A program made the position numbers and the translations under genes. A model generated the notes under the pieces. That model ran no database searches and had not been told where the DNA came from. It saw only the letters and a list, made by a program, of their open reading frames with translations. From NCBI GenBank assembly GCA_000333855.2, contig CM007338.1, positions 1-19,072 on the forward strand: DNA of 19,072 nucleotides, in the 5' to 3' direction. This stretch comes from Endotrypanum monterogeii. Lineage: Eukaryota; Euglenozoa; Kinetoplastea; Trypanosomatida; Trypanosomatidae. Shown here in pieces: positions 1 to 8,689 of the stretch; within the stretch, counting starts at the first letter, position 1; every line of letters begins with the position of its first letter.

Positions 1-212
1 CCTAACCCTAACCCTAACCCTAACCCTAACCCTAACCCTAACCCTAACCCTAACCCTAACCCTAACCCTAACCCTAACCCTAACCCTAACCCTAACCCTA
101 ACCCTAACCCTAACCCTAACCCTAACCCTAACCCTAACCCTAACCCTAACCCTAACCCTAACCCTAACCCTAACCCTAACCCTAACCCTAACCCTAACCC
201 TAACCCTAACCC
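1..212. repeat. Telomeric repeat array (CCCTAA)n
   Basis: About 35 perfect tandem CCCTAA units run from base 1 to 210 plus two further C's, with no variant units. The C-rich strand is the + strand at the left edge, so this is the left physical end of a chromosome; the G-rich TTAGGG strand runs outward on the minus strand. TTAGGG is the kinetoplastid (and general eukaryotic) telomere unit. The array breaks sharply into unique GC-rich sequence at about 213. Confidence 0.98.
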
Positions 213-1320
213 GCCCAAGTCCCCGGCCCCCGCCCCAACAATGGGGGCCCTAGCACCACCCGTAACAGTGTCTGGGGCATGTCGCAAACCCAAAGGTACA
301 CCCCAATATTTGACCCCAAGCCCATGAGGGCTACCCCAAGTATTTCCATGGGAACCGGCCCAGAGGGTCCTGGGAGGGGTCCTCGGCAAGGGGGTTCGGG
401 GGTTGTTTTGGGGTCAACCTTAAAACGGCGCCTGAAAGCCCGAACAAACATTAAAGAACCCCTAATAAACCATGCAGGCACCATCTTTTCGGGTCGGGGA
501 TGTCAAAGGACATGGTCGAAAATTGAGGTCGGCAGGGTTCCGTGGGCTCGGGTCGGGCCTCTGAGGACCCCTGCTATCAACTGTCGGGACGGAAAAAAAA
601 AGCACTATACGCACTCCGGAAACAAAAGAAACATGCTTCTCGGTTAAAGACAGCGTCCATTGGGGTCGATGTTTGATTTCCGGCACCCTTCTTCAAAACA
701 TTTGAAAAGTCTCCAAAATCGCCCCAGTCCCGAGCACCAGGTCGGGAGCAGATTTTCGGGTCAAAATTTGCAACCAAAAAAGCGCCAAAATGCAACCCGG
801 GGCCGGTTCAACATGATGCAAATGGTCAGTGGTGTTGTCCTACCGAAATGATGCGGTCGAGACCCGCGGAGGGGACTCTTCAGGAAAAGTGGTTCTGACC
901 AAAATTGGGCATTTGGCGGGCCACTTTGGGGAGGCGAAAATTTGCATTCTGAAATACACCAAGAAGGCAAAAATGGATATTATGGAGTAAAACAGTGGAG
1001 CAGATATACTTCATTCCACGGCAAGAACCACAGCTGACTGAAGATACACTTCGTCACTCCGGGCCTCTCACGGCTCATCACGATATTCGCCCCGGGGCCT
1101 GCCGCCAAGGGCCCTAAGAGAGCAGCCAGGGGCTCCAAGGGGGACCATCAGGTGACCCTATATTTTCCCGGTGCCAAGAGGTCCCACTAATGACCCTGAG
1201 GGACTCCCCGACGACCTCGGGACACGTTATTTCGGGGGGCACCTCAAGAAGGAGTATTCCACCAGTTCGCGGACAGGATCACCCGCTTAACCCATGGCGG
1301 CATCCCCGTCGTGCATACGC
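213..1320. other. GC-rich subtelomeric sequence with scattered GGGTC motifs
   Basis: This stretch is clearly richer in G and C than what follows. It carries recurring short motifs: TTGGGGTC near 408 and 660, TCGGGTCGGG near 488 and 547, AGGTCGGGAG near 739 and TTCGGGTCAAAA near 754. ACCCCAATATTT (300-311) is repeated as ACCCCAAGTATTT (333-345). The ACCCCAA and CCCTAG words could be degenerate telomere units. Several overlapping open frames exist on both strands here, which is what GC-rich, stop-poor DNA gives; none looks like a protein I recognise. No VSG, RHS, trans-sialidase or retroposon coding sequence is evident. Confidence 0.6.
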
Positions 1321-2462
1321 AAGGCGTCTAGATAAATTTACTTCACAGCTGGAGGCTGACTTTGCGTGACACTTTTGTTATCGGCTAAGGGATAAAGAAA
1401 CGCTCCCATGTCTAAAGATTACCATATTGAGGACGCATTCAATGGGTTTTTCATGCGCCACAAAAGAAAAGAGGTTCGTGTCAGTTCTATCGAGCGGCAG
1501 CCCACAGCCGTCTTCTTTATCAATTGAAAGTTTGTGAGAACTTTTTTTTTTCTAGCGGATTGGTGGAACAGTGTCTCAACAAATCTATTAGCATTGAAGA
1601 ATCTAGAGCAGACACAATCCTCTGTTTTTCTGAAACGACGTATTGGAGCACTTGGTTAAAGGTGTGGGGAACAATCTGCGATCGAGATCTCATACAAGTA
1701 AAGAAGGTTCAACTAAAGTTGTGGTTGTGAGTTCACGTAACTCAATATGTCGAGCAGTTGCAGTAATGTGTACAACTGAACCGCAGTGCTGCGCTATTGA
1801 AAATGATGGCCGATGATGGTGGATAAAAGGAATCGAGCTATAAATTTACCCTCGCAAAAAGATATATCTGCTATGCGAGGCGCTAGAGATACGCGTTTCT
1901 CACGCATTACGATGGAGACGTGTTCAGAGAAGGAGGACGGGGTCGTGCAAAGGGAGCCGAGATGACTGATATCACAGGTTGAGTTCACTTGATTTAGACT
2001 TCTTCATCTTCTTCGAGTGCCTTTACTACTCAGAATTTGTTTCACAGTGTGCGCCAATCGTGAGCTGCTACGAGAGCTAGTACGAGTTGGAGCGGTAGTC
2101 CGTTTCGCGTAGCGCAGATCACTTCAGACAGTACTTCCACCGTCATTATTCGAAGTAGGAATTTCAATAGTACTCCGGCACTCAATCACATGTGGCAAAA
2201 TTCACACCCACGATTTCAATTCGCTCCCGTCCAACCATGCACTGGAAGAGCAAAAAAGACAACACGGAAGAATCACTTTCATAGTTGATATCTACACATT
2301 GCTGGGAGGGTCTGACGGTTCACGTGAAACGCAACAACAATTAGACATGCTCAGCTTCACTTTTTTCTTCTATGGAGCCCTATGCCAGAAAGGGTTGTAA
2401 TCTCTGTGGCACTTAGCCGGCAGACTTCTTTACCCACCCTTGCAAGTGCATCAGAAAAGATC
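1321..2462. other. Subtelomeric gap and PPR gene 3' flank, no gene seen
   Basis: About 1.1 kb of mixed-composition sequence between the GC-rich subtelomere and the stop codon of the PPR gene. Open frames are short and mostly start at TTG or GTG rather than ATG. The portion near 2462 must contain the 3' untranslated region and polyadenylation site of the PPR mRNA. I see no RNA gene and no recognisable mobile element. Confidence 0.5.
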
Positions 2463-5400
2463 CTAATGCTGTTTTTCCGCTACCGAGTCGTCTGTAGCGC
2501 TACTTGCTACCTTCGCGTAATGCCTACGCCATTCGATAATTTGTTGAGCTTGCTCATGAAGCCCCGCTTTGAGAAAGGCACCCGAAAGCTGCAGCGCTGT
2601 CGCCGCGTCGGGAACCCACTTGCGGTCACGAAGCTGGTGGAGAGTTTCCACTGTCTTCTCAAAGCGCCCGACACGAGCATACCCTCGGGCAATAGCGTTC
2701 AAGGCATTGTACGTGAGGGCTTCGCCACCATCACTTTCGTTGATATGTTGTACCAACTCCTCAACTTTTTCCATGAGCCCCATGCGACAGTAATAGGGAA
2801 TGAGACCGCAGTAATCAGAGGAACTCAGCCCCTCGACCACCCCGCTCATTCTCCGCAGCAGCTCGACACACTTCTCCATCCCGGCACTGGAATTGCAGCG
2901 GCAGAAGGCGTCCGTCGCAGACCACACCACGCGTTTGGTCAGCAGTTCACGATTTTCTTCTCGGTTCACCTCATCAAAAACACGCTGAACATCTTTTTCT
3001 AGCCGAGAGCGTCCGTAGGCATTCAATAGGATGCAATACGTAATATCGTCCATCGGGATGCCAGCGGCGCTTCGCTTTTGGCGCAGCTCCTCCAACTGCT
3101 CAAACGCCTTTGCACGGCCATGTCCGTCCATGAGAATGTTATAGGTGACGTTGTTGTCGGTATAGCCTTTTTCCAAAAACTCCTCGTGAACCCTATCCAT
3201 CTTGGTAACATCCCCTGTCTTGGCGTAGGCATTCATTACTTGGTGAAAGGTGACAGACGTCGGGGCGGTGTCAGGGGTCAGCTTCATGTCGTCAAAAAGG
3301 GATTCCATTTCTGCCACGCGACCTGACTTGCCCAGCATGTCTAGAACTGTCGTGGCTGTGACTGGGTTTGGCGGCACATGCTTCATCATGTTGTCCAAGA
3401 CACCCTGCATCTTTGAGACATTGTGCTGACGGCTGTACAAAGACAGAAACTGATTGTACACTTCAGTGTCGGGAAACAAGCGAGACGCTACCAGGTCTTC
3501 CCAGGCGTTCTCGACACCCTCGTGGTTCCCCAGGCGGCTGAGGGAGGAGGCCAGAACAGAGTAAAACGTGGCGGAGATTTCTCCGTCGTGGTCTTTTAAC
3601 AGCTGGATCACCTCGTTCACCTTCTCGCTCTCGCCCCACCGCGCGAAGGCGGTGATAAGAGTACCGAACGTGACGTCGTTCATTTCTACTGCCTCGGACA
3701 TCATTTTCTCTAGCGTTGCATCGAATCGGCCGCGATCCCTGCGTTTCGCGTACATGTGCAATAGAACATTGTAGATGTCGGTGCTCCACGTGGAAATCGT
3801 CTTGACGAACTCGTCGACATCGGCGGTGGTGCTGCTCTTGTGCTGGGCAAGCGCATGCAACATGCTTGTCTGGACGTGCGGATGGTCGCTGAGGTTTCGT
3901 TGTTTCGCATCGGCGTACAGGGCTTTGGCTTTCTCGATCTCACCGCCGTGAATACGAATGAGGACAGCGAAGGTAATGGGTGTGAACTGGATAGTGCCCG
4001 CCTCTTCGCGTTTTCGTAGCTCGGCCAGAAGTTCCTCAACGACTTCCGTTCGCCCAAGGTCACCAAAGATTCCGAGAAGAGTGGTGTAGAGGTGAATGTC
4101 GGGACGAACACGTCGCTCCTGCATCTCTTTGTAGTATTCGTCCACGTGTCTTACGTAGTACTTTCCCAAAGCGCGGAACAACCACGTGTAAGTGACGGCG
4201 TCTGGATTGACGCCGTTGCTCTCCATCTCACGCTTCATAGCAAGCACATCCTTAACATTGCCCATTAATGCAAACCACTTGAACAGCTCATTATAGATGC
4301 GCACATCATTCGTAAGGGCACGAAACTGCATTCGCTGCCATGCTTCCTTGATCGACTCAGGGCGTCCAGCAGCCCCGTAGCCGCGAATCACGGCGCGGAT
4401 GTGTGCAGCGCTGATGTCCATCTCAGGATCGCCTTGCTTCAGACGGGATTCGATGGAGGACAGTAGCGTATCCACTTTGGCCAGCATTAGTTCCTCGCTA
4501 CCGCGGTCACCGAAGTGCAGTAGACGGGCGTAGGCAGTAATAACAATAGAATTGCACGTTGCATCTGGCACATATCCAAGCTCCTTTAGCTCTTCCTCAA
4601 TGGAAGAAATCTCCTCCGCATTCGTTACGTGTCGCATCTTGTGCCGCAGCGCCGTCGCGCACACATCAGCGGACAGTGGCATTTTGTTCTCCAGAGCAAC
4701 TTGCAGCGTTCGTGTGAAGCAGTCGTCATCATCCAACTTGGAAAAGGCGCGGAACAGGGCTGCGCAAACGGTGGATCGGATCTCCGGCGTAGAGAGGTTG
4801 GGGACGACGTCGAGAATTTCCTGCAGCTTGTTCACACGTTTCAGTTTTTCATATCCGGAGATGAGAGCGAGAAGGTCTTCGGGTCCGAGTTCTGTGATCG
4901 CAAGACCTTCACGAAAAGCCTCCGCGTCTGCTTCGTGGTTCGCAAACAAGTACGCAGCGATGCACAGGGGCCTGAGTTCCGTCACGTCCTTCATTTCCTG
5001 TGCCAGTTGCAACATAAGGTCGGCGCTGTCGTTGTTTCGATAAGAATCAAACAAGGAGCGAATAGAATTGACGGTCATTACGCACCCATACTTGCGGAAG
5101 CGAAGGAATGCGCGGAAGAGGAGGTGAGCCATGTCATGCTGTGCGTACTTGACACATTCTTCCAAAATGCCTTCCATGATTTGAGAGGCGTGCGCAGGGT
5201 CAATGAGTTGCTTGCGGAGAAACTCCTGTAGGATAATCATCAGATGCGTCACTGTATTGCGGAACTGGAGTTCACGTTTACGAGAGCGCCAAACCTGCTG
5301 ACGTACATGTCGAAGAACGTGTCGCGGCTTGGTTTTCACAACCTGCAGTAGGTCATCCTCGTCTTTTTGTGAGAAGGGCTGGAAGGCGCCAGTTCGGCCG

Positions 5401-5471
5401 TGAAGTACAGCTGTGGAAACGAAAACTTCTGCAACGTTCCGACGCAGAAGAGAAGCGGTATAGCGTAGCAT
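2463..5471 (-). CDS. Pentatricopeptide repeat (PPR) protein, probably mitochondrial
   Basis: A complete 1002-residue protein starting at ATG 5471 and ending TAG at 2463. The N-terminus (MLRYTASLLRRNVAEVF) is basic, hydroxylated and free of acids for its first 14 residues, typical of a mitochondrial import signal. From about residue 200 to the end the protein is a run of roughly 35-residue helical hairpins with PPR signatures, such as NPDAVTYTWLFRALGKY near 422, VRPDIHLYTTLLGIFGDLG near 455, and later NNVTYNILMDGHGRA and MDDITYCILLNAYGRSR. PPR proteins bind RNA in organelles; trypanosomatids have dozens, many in mitoribosomes (KRIPP) or mRNA 3' processing (KPAF). The length would suit either group and I cannot assign the orthologue. 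A strong pyrimidine tract and AG lie just upstream, giving a very short leader. It is the last intact gene before the telomere. Confidence 0.93.
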   Translation of the reverse strand: MLRYTASLLRRNVAEVFVSTAVLHGRTGAFQPFSQKDEDDLLQVVKTKPRHVLRHVRQQVWRSRKRELQFRNTVTHLMIILQEFLRKQLIDPAHASQIMEGILEECVKYAQHDMAHLLFRAFLRFRKYGCVMTVNSIRSLFDSYRNNDSADLMLQLAQEMKDVTELRPLCIAAYLFANHEADAEAFREGLAITELGPEDLLALISGYEKLKRVNKLQEILDVVPNLSTPEIRSTVCAALFRAFSKLDDDDCFTRTLQVALENKMPLSADVCATALRHKMRHVTNAEEISSIEEELKELGYVPDATCNSIVITAYARLLHFGDRGSEELMLAKVDTLLSSIESRLKQGDPEMDISAAHIRAVIRGYGAAGRPESIKEAWQRMQFRALTNDVRIYNELFKWFALMGNVKDVLAMKREMESNGVNPDAVTYTWLFRALGKYYVRHVDEYYKEMQERRVRPDIHLYTTLLGIFGDLGRTEVVEELLAELRKREEAGTIQFTPITFAVLIRIHGGEIEKAKALYADAKQRNLSDHPHVQTSMLHALAQHKSSTTADVDEFVKTISTWSTDIYNVLLHMYAKRRDRGRFDATLEKMMSEAVEMNDVTFGTLITAFARWGESEKVNEVIQLLKDHDGEISATFYSVLASSLSRLGNHEGVENAWEDLVASRLFPDTEVYNQFLSLYSRQHNVSKMQGVLDNMMKHVPPNPVTATTVLDMLGKSGRVAEMESLFDDMKLTPDTAPTSVTFHQVMNAYAKTGDVTKMDRVHEEFLEKGYTDNNVTYNILMDGHGRAKAFEQLEELRQKRSAAGIPMDDITYCILLNAYGRSRLEKDVQRVFDEVNREENRELLTKRVVWSATDAFCRCNSSAGMEKCVELLRRMSGVVEGLSSSDYCGLIPYYCRMGLMEKVEELVQHINESDGGEALTYNALNAIARGYARVGRFEKTVETLHQLRDRKWVPDAATALQLSGAFLKAGLHEQAQQIIEWRRHYAKVASSATDDSVAEKQH

Positions 5472-5480
5472 ATTTGTACT

Positions 5481-5519
5481 CTGCTAAGGTGAATGTGATA
5501 TATCCCTGAGAAAAAGAAA
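5481..5519 (-). promoter_or_regulatory. Spliced-leader acceptor for the PPR gene
   Basis: On the minus strand a tract GTTTCTTTTTCTC (5507-5519) is followed by AG dinucleotides at 5506-5507, 5484-5485 and 5481-5482. Trans-splicing at any of these leaves a leader of about 10-35 nt before ATG 5471, with no upstream ATG. The exact site is inferred. Confidence 0.6.
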
Positions 5520-6099
5520 CCTTTTTCCCTTCATAACAAGGAGCAACGCCAGTGAACAACTCTCAGATCCTATGAAACAGTATAACTACCTAGTGCACCT
5601 TCTCCGCTCTCGAAGTTGCCGCACGAACAAAACAGCTTCAGGCAGTTAACAGGAAGAAACACATAGTACATGGCCCATATAGATGTCGGGGATCGGAAAA
5701 AAGGTGAGAGGGCGGAAAACAAGGATGGTAAAAGTTGGCAGCAGATATGCAGTGTAAAAGAAGATAAGCACTCAGCCACTCGAGGAGGAAGAGGAACAGG
5801 AGTGGAAGAAAGCAATAGGAACGACGACGAGGACAGGATGGCCCATAGCTTATTTCCTTGTTTGTTTTTTGCTTCACCTCGAGAGAGCCAATGACAACTT
5901 CATTAGCGAAACCATACCATCCTACCCCCCCCCGGATCCCTCCCGTCGCTTCACCCCTAGAATTGAGCGATAGCTTTGAGGCTGTCTTTGAAGGCTCTCG
6001 CAGTAAAGTCCTCTACACTGGTGAGATGGGCGGATAGGCAATAGAGACAATTACAGCAACGAAAGGTCCCTTTTTTTTTTTTCTATCAACAAGAGATAC
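5520..6099. other. Intergenic region, no intact gene
   Basis: No ATG-started frame longer than about 60 codons looks convincing. A long purine-rich block on the + strand (about 5690-5830) is a pyrimidine-rich block on the transcribed strand and may be the main processing signal for the PPR mRNA. A C9 run sits near 5925-5933 and a T12 run at 6071-6082. Immediately beyond that T-run, the minus strand is open for 41 codons down to a TAG at 5957-5959. It includes a cysteine-rich stretch (RCCNCLYC) and ends ARAFKDSLKAIAQF, but has no ATG. Confidence 0.4.
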
Positions 6100-6753
6100 T
6101 TAGAGTGATCTCTGCAGATTGATCCACATCTGACCCACTTTGTGCTCATATGAAAGTGTCGTCAAAAAGCGCCAGGTGTGTGCCATCATAGTACTTCTCA
6201 CGTCATGGAGAGTGATTTGGTTAGGAGCATCCAGTGTACCTTCTCCACCCGCTTCTTTTTGAGATAAAAGGCATGTGAACACGAAAAAAAAAAAAACACT
6301 GACATAACCGATAGAGATCTGCCTGCTGTTCAGCAGCAGCTAGTAGGCCAAGTCGTCACTGAGCTCGAGTAAGTTTTCTGTATCCCCATAGACGGATGGG
6401 GTCGCAGGGCTTTGAGAGACGCCGCGTTGGGCCATAAACAGTGGGTTTTAACAGAACCTTCCTGAACAGTGAGTGTGAAGAAATATCAGGAATGCGAGCA
6501 CTTCTGTAGCAACCCCTACGAAGCGCTGTGTTGTCCTCTCAGAGGCCAAAATCCACTTTGTGTTTCCTCTCAGGGCCATACCTAGATGATCAAGGGGATG
6601 CGTACGCCTTGCTCCATGACGAAGAGTGCGGGTGCAAAACCTATCACGAACTTTTTCGGATCTCAATACTGTGCATCCTCTATAGTCAATGGATTCACCG
6701 AGGGATCTCTCCTCACATACCACCGCCCTGGCGAGACTACATGACAAAAGAAA
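6100..6753 (-). pseudogene. Possible decayed protein-coding gene
   Basis: One minus-strand frame stays open from 6753 to a TAA at 6100-6102, about 218 codons, with only two internal stops: TAA at 6448-6450 and TAG at 6340-6342. Chance would predict around ten stops in that span. The second segment reads as a soluble acidic tail (MAQRGVSQSPATPSVYGD, then ENLLELSDDLAY) starting at ATG 6435. The third contains a T13 run (6284-6296) and then QITLHDVRSTMMAHTW, later HKVGQMWINLQRSL. The first segment holds an ATG at 6579 followed by MALRGNTKWILASERTT and a hydrophobic stretch. I recognise no family. Alternatives are two or three tiny genes that happen to share a frame, or chance. Confidence 0.25.
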
Positions 6754-7151
6754 TCAGCTCCACAGTTGCAAGGGAACCTTCCGCGTACACCCAAGCATAC
6801 CAAGCTCAAGGTGATCCAATTCATTCTTGAATTGCCATCAATAGAAGAAAAAAAAAAACTCAGATTATCGGGTGTTCACGAGTAGAAAGGGTGTACGGAG
6901 ACGAAAAAGGATGGTGGCGGGCGGAGAGGGCAAAAAAAGAAAAAAGAAAAAGGTGGAACATCGTGAGACGGGGTGGGGTCCTCAGGTACGAAAACTAAGA
7001 ACCAGAGCAAACAACAACGGCAAACAAAACGTAGAGCAGTGAGGAAAGACGAAACATACTGGATTATTTAACTGTATATGTATCTGTGATTTTCCGCCAA
7101 TTGCACTCCCACCCCCATACCGAAAAAATGTCCGCGGGCTGGTTTGGCCTA

Positions 7152-7403
7152 TTACCCAGCCGTGTAATGGGAAGATGATTTCTCGCCGTAATCCATATAC
7201 AGCCCTTTCGTGAATGCTTTCTTGTTATGGTCGTCGTCACCCTTCAAACGGACGATACCAAGAACTGCAGCGAGAAAGGCTGTAGCCAGAACACTCGAGA
7301 ATGTTCCGAGGGGAATGGATAAAAAGCTCCAAGACGAAAACAAAAAGGGTAAAAATGACCCCAAGCAACTGAGCACTCCACGAACAATGCAAACACCATT
7401 GTT
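7152..7403 (-). pseudogene. Small single-span membrane protein frame lacking an ATG
   Basis: This 83-codon frame is preceded by TGA at 7404-7406, ends TAA at 7152, and has no ATG except an internal one near its end. It encodes a hydrophobic stretch of about 40 residues ending in VLATAFLAAVLGIVRLKG. A hydrophilic tail follows (DDDHNKKAFTKG, then LYMDYGEKSSSHYTAG) and looks like a genuine small organelle membrane protein. A powerful splice signal lies 30 bases upstream. The nearest ATG (7399) is in another frame and reads MVFALFVECSVAWGHFYPF for 51 codons; a one-base shift in the homopolymer-rich stretch near 7335-7350 would join it to the hydrophobic frame. It may be a frameshifted gene, a sequencing indel, or a non-ATG start. 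Confidence 0.4.
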
Positions 7404-7426
7404 TCACGCTACGTAGGAATTCCCAT

Positions 7427-7466
7427 CTCGACCTTACCAACAAAAAAAAAAAAACGAAAAAAAAAA
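7427..7466 (-). promoter_or_regulatory. Strong polypyrimidine tract and splice acceptor downstream of MVD
   Basis: On the minus strand T10, CG, T13 (7442-7466) is followed by AG at 7433-7434 and 7427-7428. It is among the strongest splice signals in the window, comparable only to the T-runs upstream of the 976-codon gene. Because splicing and upstream polyadenylation are coupled in trypanosomatids, it should also set a short 3' UTR for MVD. It supports the existence of a transcript covering 7150-7430. Confidence 0.6.
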
Positions 7467-7537
7467 TGTGTATCGTTCAGGGAGGTGGTGGTGATGGTGG
7501 TGGCTGACGGTAGGAGAGCACCCTAGTCTAGGGATTG

Positions 7538-8689
7538 TTACGAGTGAGAGAGAGTGAGTGACTCAGAGTCGTCGAGGTACACCACGCCTTGGCCCACTGG
7601 AGACTGCAAAAGCATCTCAAATGGCTTTTGGGGGTAGTCGATGAGCTCTTTGAAGGATTCAGGCAACTCGTATCGCTTGCACTCATCCAGGAGGGCCGCA
7701 TCATGGAAAAACATACGCTCCCATGAGGTTGGGAAATGCGCACGTAGCATCGCCACCACCTCAGGCAGGTTTTCTTTAAGCGTGAACATGAAACAGTTTG
7801 CGCCAGCGTCGAAGGTGTAGGCCATTCTGTAGGAGCCCTTTTTTGCATTGAACGCTTGGATGAGGCGGATCATGGCGTAGCTGTCCTCTGTGGCGTACTG
7901 GATCGGAGGTTCAGTGGTGCGACAAATTTCCTGCAGGTCGTCAGAGTCTGCCATTGTGATCTCTGCGAATTTATTAAAGTCACGCTGCAGAATGGCCTCC
8001 TTTACAGCGCTCATACGAGACGGCACAACAGACTCGATCCGTTTCTTCATTAGGGGTGATGTCTTGAGGGACTGCTGCATACCAGAGGTGCTTGAGACAT
8101 CCTTCTTTTGGCCCTTGAGGACAGCACACATCACCTGCATCTCAGGCCAGTACGTCTCATTTACGAACTGCGTGGCAACACAGTCAGTGCCATCAGACAT
8201 CTCTCCCTTGTGCCATATCACAAAGCCGCCATACGCACTGCGGCACGCACTTCCTGAGCCGAGGCGCGAGAGCATTGAAACGTCGATAGTGGCATTGTAT
8301 GCCTTCACGAGCGCCGCAGCCAGAGCGCAATAGCCGCTGGCGGAGGATGCCATGCCGGCTGCTGTGGGGAAATTGTTTTCAGAAACAATAAACGCCTTGT
8401 GATTCTTTAACTCGCTGGTACAGTTGTTGCGCACCCACTGGAGGACAGATTGTATGCGAGATGTCTCCTGGATGTTACTCTTTTTACCATTCAGCCAGAG
8501 CTCATCTTCCCCCGCGTCGCTGCGGAGCTCCACCGACGTCTTGGAGCGAAACGGTTTGGTGGAAAGTGTAATACTAAAGGAATCATTAGTGGGCAGGATC
8601 AGCTTCTCACCACCATCCCGCTTTCCCCAGTATTTGATGAAGGCGATGTTGATAGGTGCCTCAACCGTCACGCGTATTGGGGTCGACAT
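7538..8689 (-). CDS. MVD: Mevalonate diphosphate decarboxylase
   Basis: A complete 383-residue protein, the usual length for eukaryotic MVD, starting at ATG 8689 and ending TAA. The enzyme uses ATP to decarboxylate mevalonate 5-diphosphate to isopentenyl diphosphate, the last step of the mevalonate pathway feeding sterols, dolichols and prenyl groups. It is a GHMP-kinase fold protein. Visible family motifs are NIAFIKYWGKRD (14-25), the ATP loop AGMASSASGY (111-120), GSGSACRSAYGGFVIW (144-159) with the substrate-binding Arg150, and YTFDAGANCFMF (291-302) with Asp294 in the position of the catalytic aspartate. All look intact. The C-terminus (SHS) is not a canonical peroxisomal/glycosomal SKL-type signal and no N-terminal PTS2 is visible, so glycosomal import is not supported by the sequence. 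Confidence 0.97.
   Translation of the reverse strand: MSTPIRVTVEAPINIAFIKYWGKRDGGEKLILPTNDSFSITLSTKPFRSKTSVELRSDAGEDELWLNGKKSNIQETSRIQSVLQWVRNNCTSELKNHKAFIVSENNFPTAAGMASSASGYCALAAALVKAYNATIDVSMLSRLGSGSACRSAYGGFVIWHKGEMSDGTDCVATQFVNETYWPEMQVMCAVLKGQKKDVSSTSGMQQSLKTSPLMKKRIESVVPSRMSAVKEAILQRDFNKFAEITMADSDDLQEICRTTEPPIQYATEDSYAMIRLIQAFNAKKGSYRMAYTFDAGANCFMFTLKENLPEVVAMLRAHFPTSWERMFFHDAALLDECKRYELPESFKELIDYPQKPFEMLLQSPVGQGVVYLDDSESLTLSHS

Noticed and set aside
1..212. Possible CRISPR-like or minisatellite array
   Set aside because: Six-base perfect CCCTAA units at the extreme end are telomeric.
279..647. 122-codon ATG-started + strand frame just inside the telomere
   Set aside because: It lies in GC-rich, stop-poor DNA where frames on both strands overlap (206-484 and 462-686 minus). 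The translation is Gly/Pro/Arg-rich low-complexity sequence with no domain and no splice signal before it.
1524..1730. 68-codon + strand frame in the subtelomere
   Set aside because: It begins at TTG, not ATG, and the peptide has no recognisable feature.
2382..3002. 206-codon + strand frame
   Set aside because: It is antisense to the end of the PPR gene, whose own frame is long, repeat-structured and clearly real. The + strand translation shows no domain.
4629..5231. 200-codon + strand frame
   Set aside because: Antisense shadow of the PPR coding sequence; no pyrimidine tract or plausible product on that strand.
6340..6450. In-frame TAA and TAG as evidence for a reassigned genetic code, as in Blastocrithidia
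   Set aside because: All five long genes in the window are free of internal stops and end in normal TAA, TAG or TGA, so the standard nuclear code applies; decay or chance is simpler.
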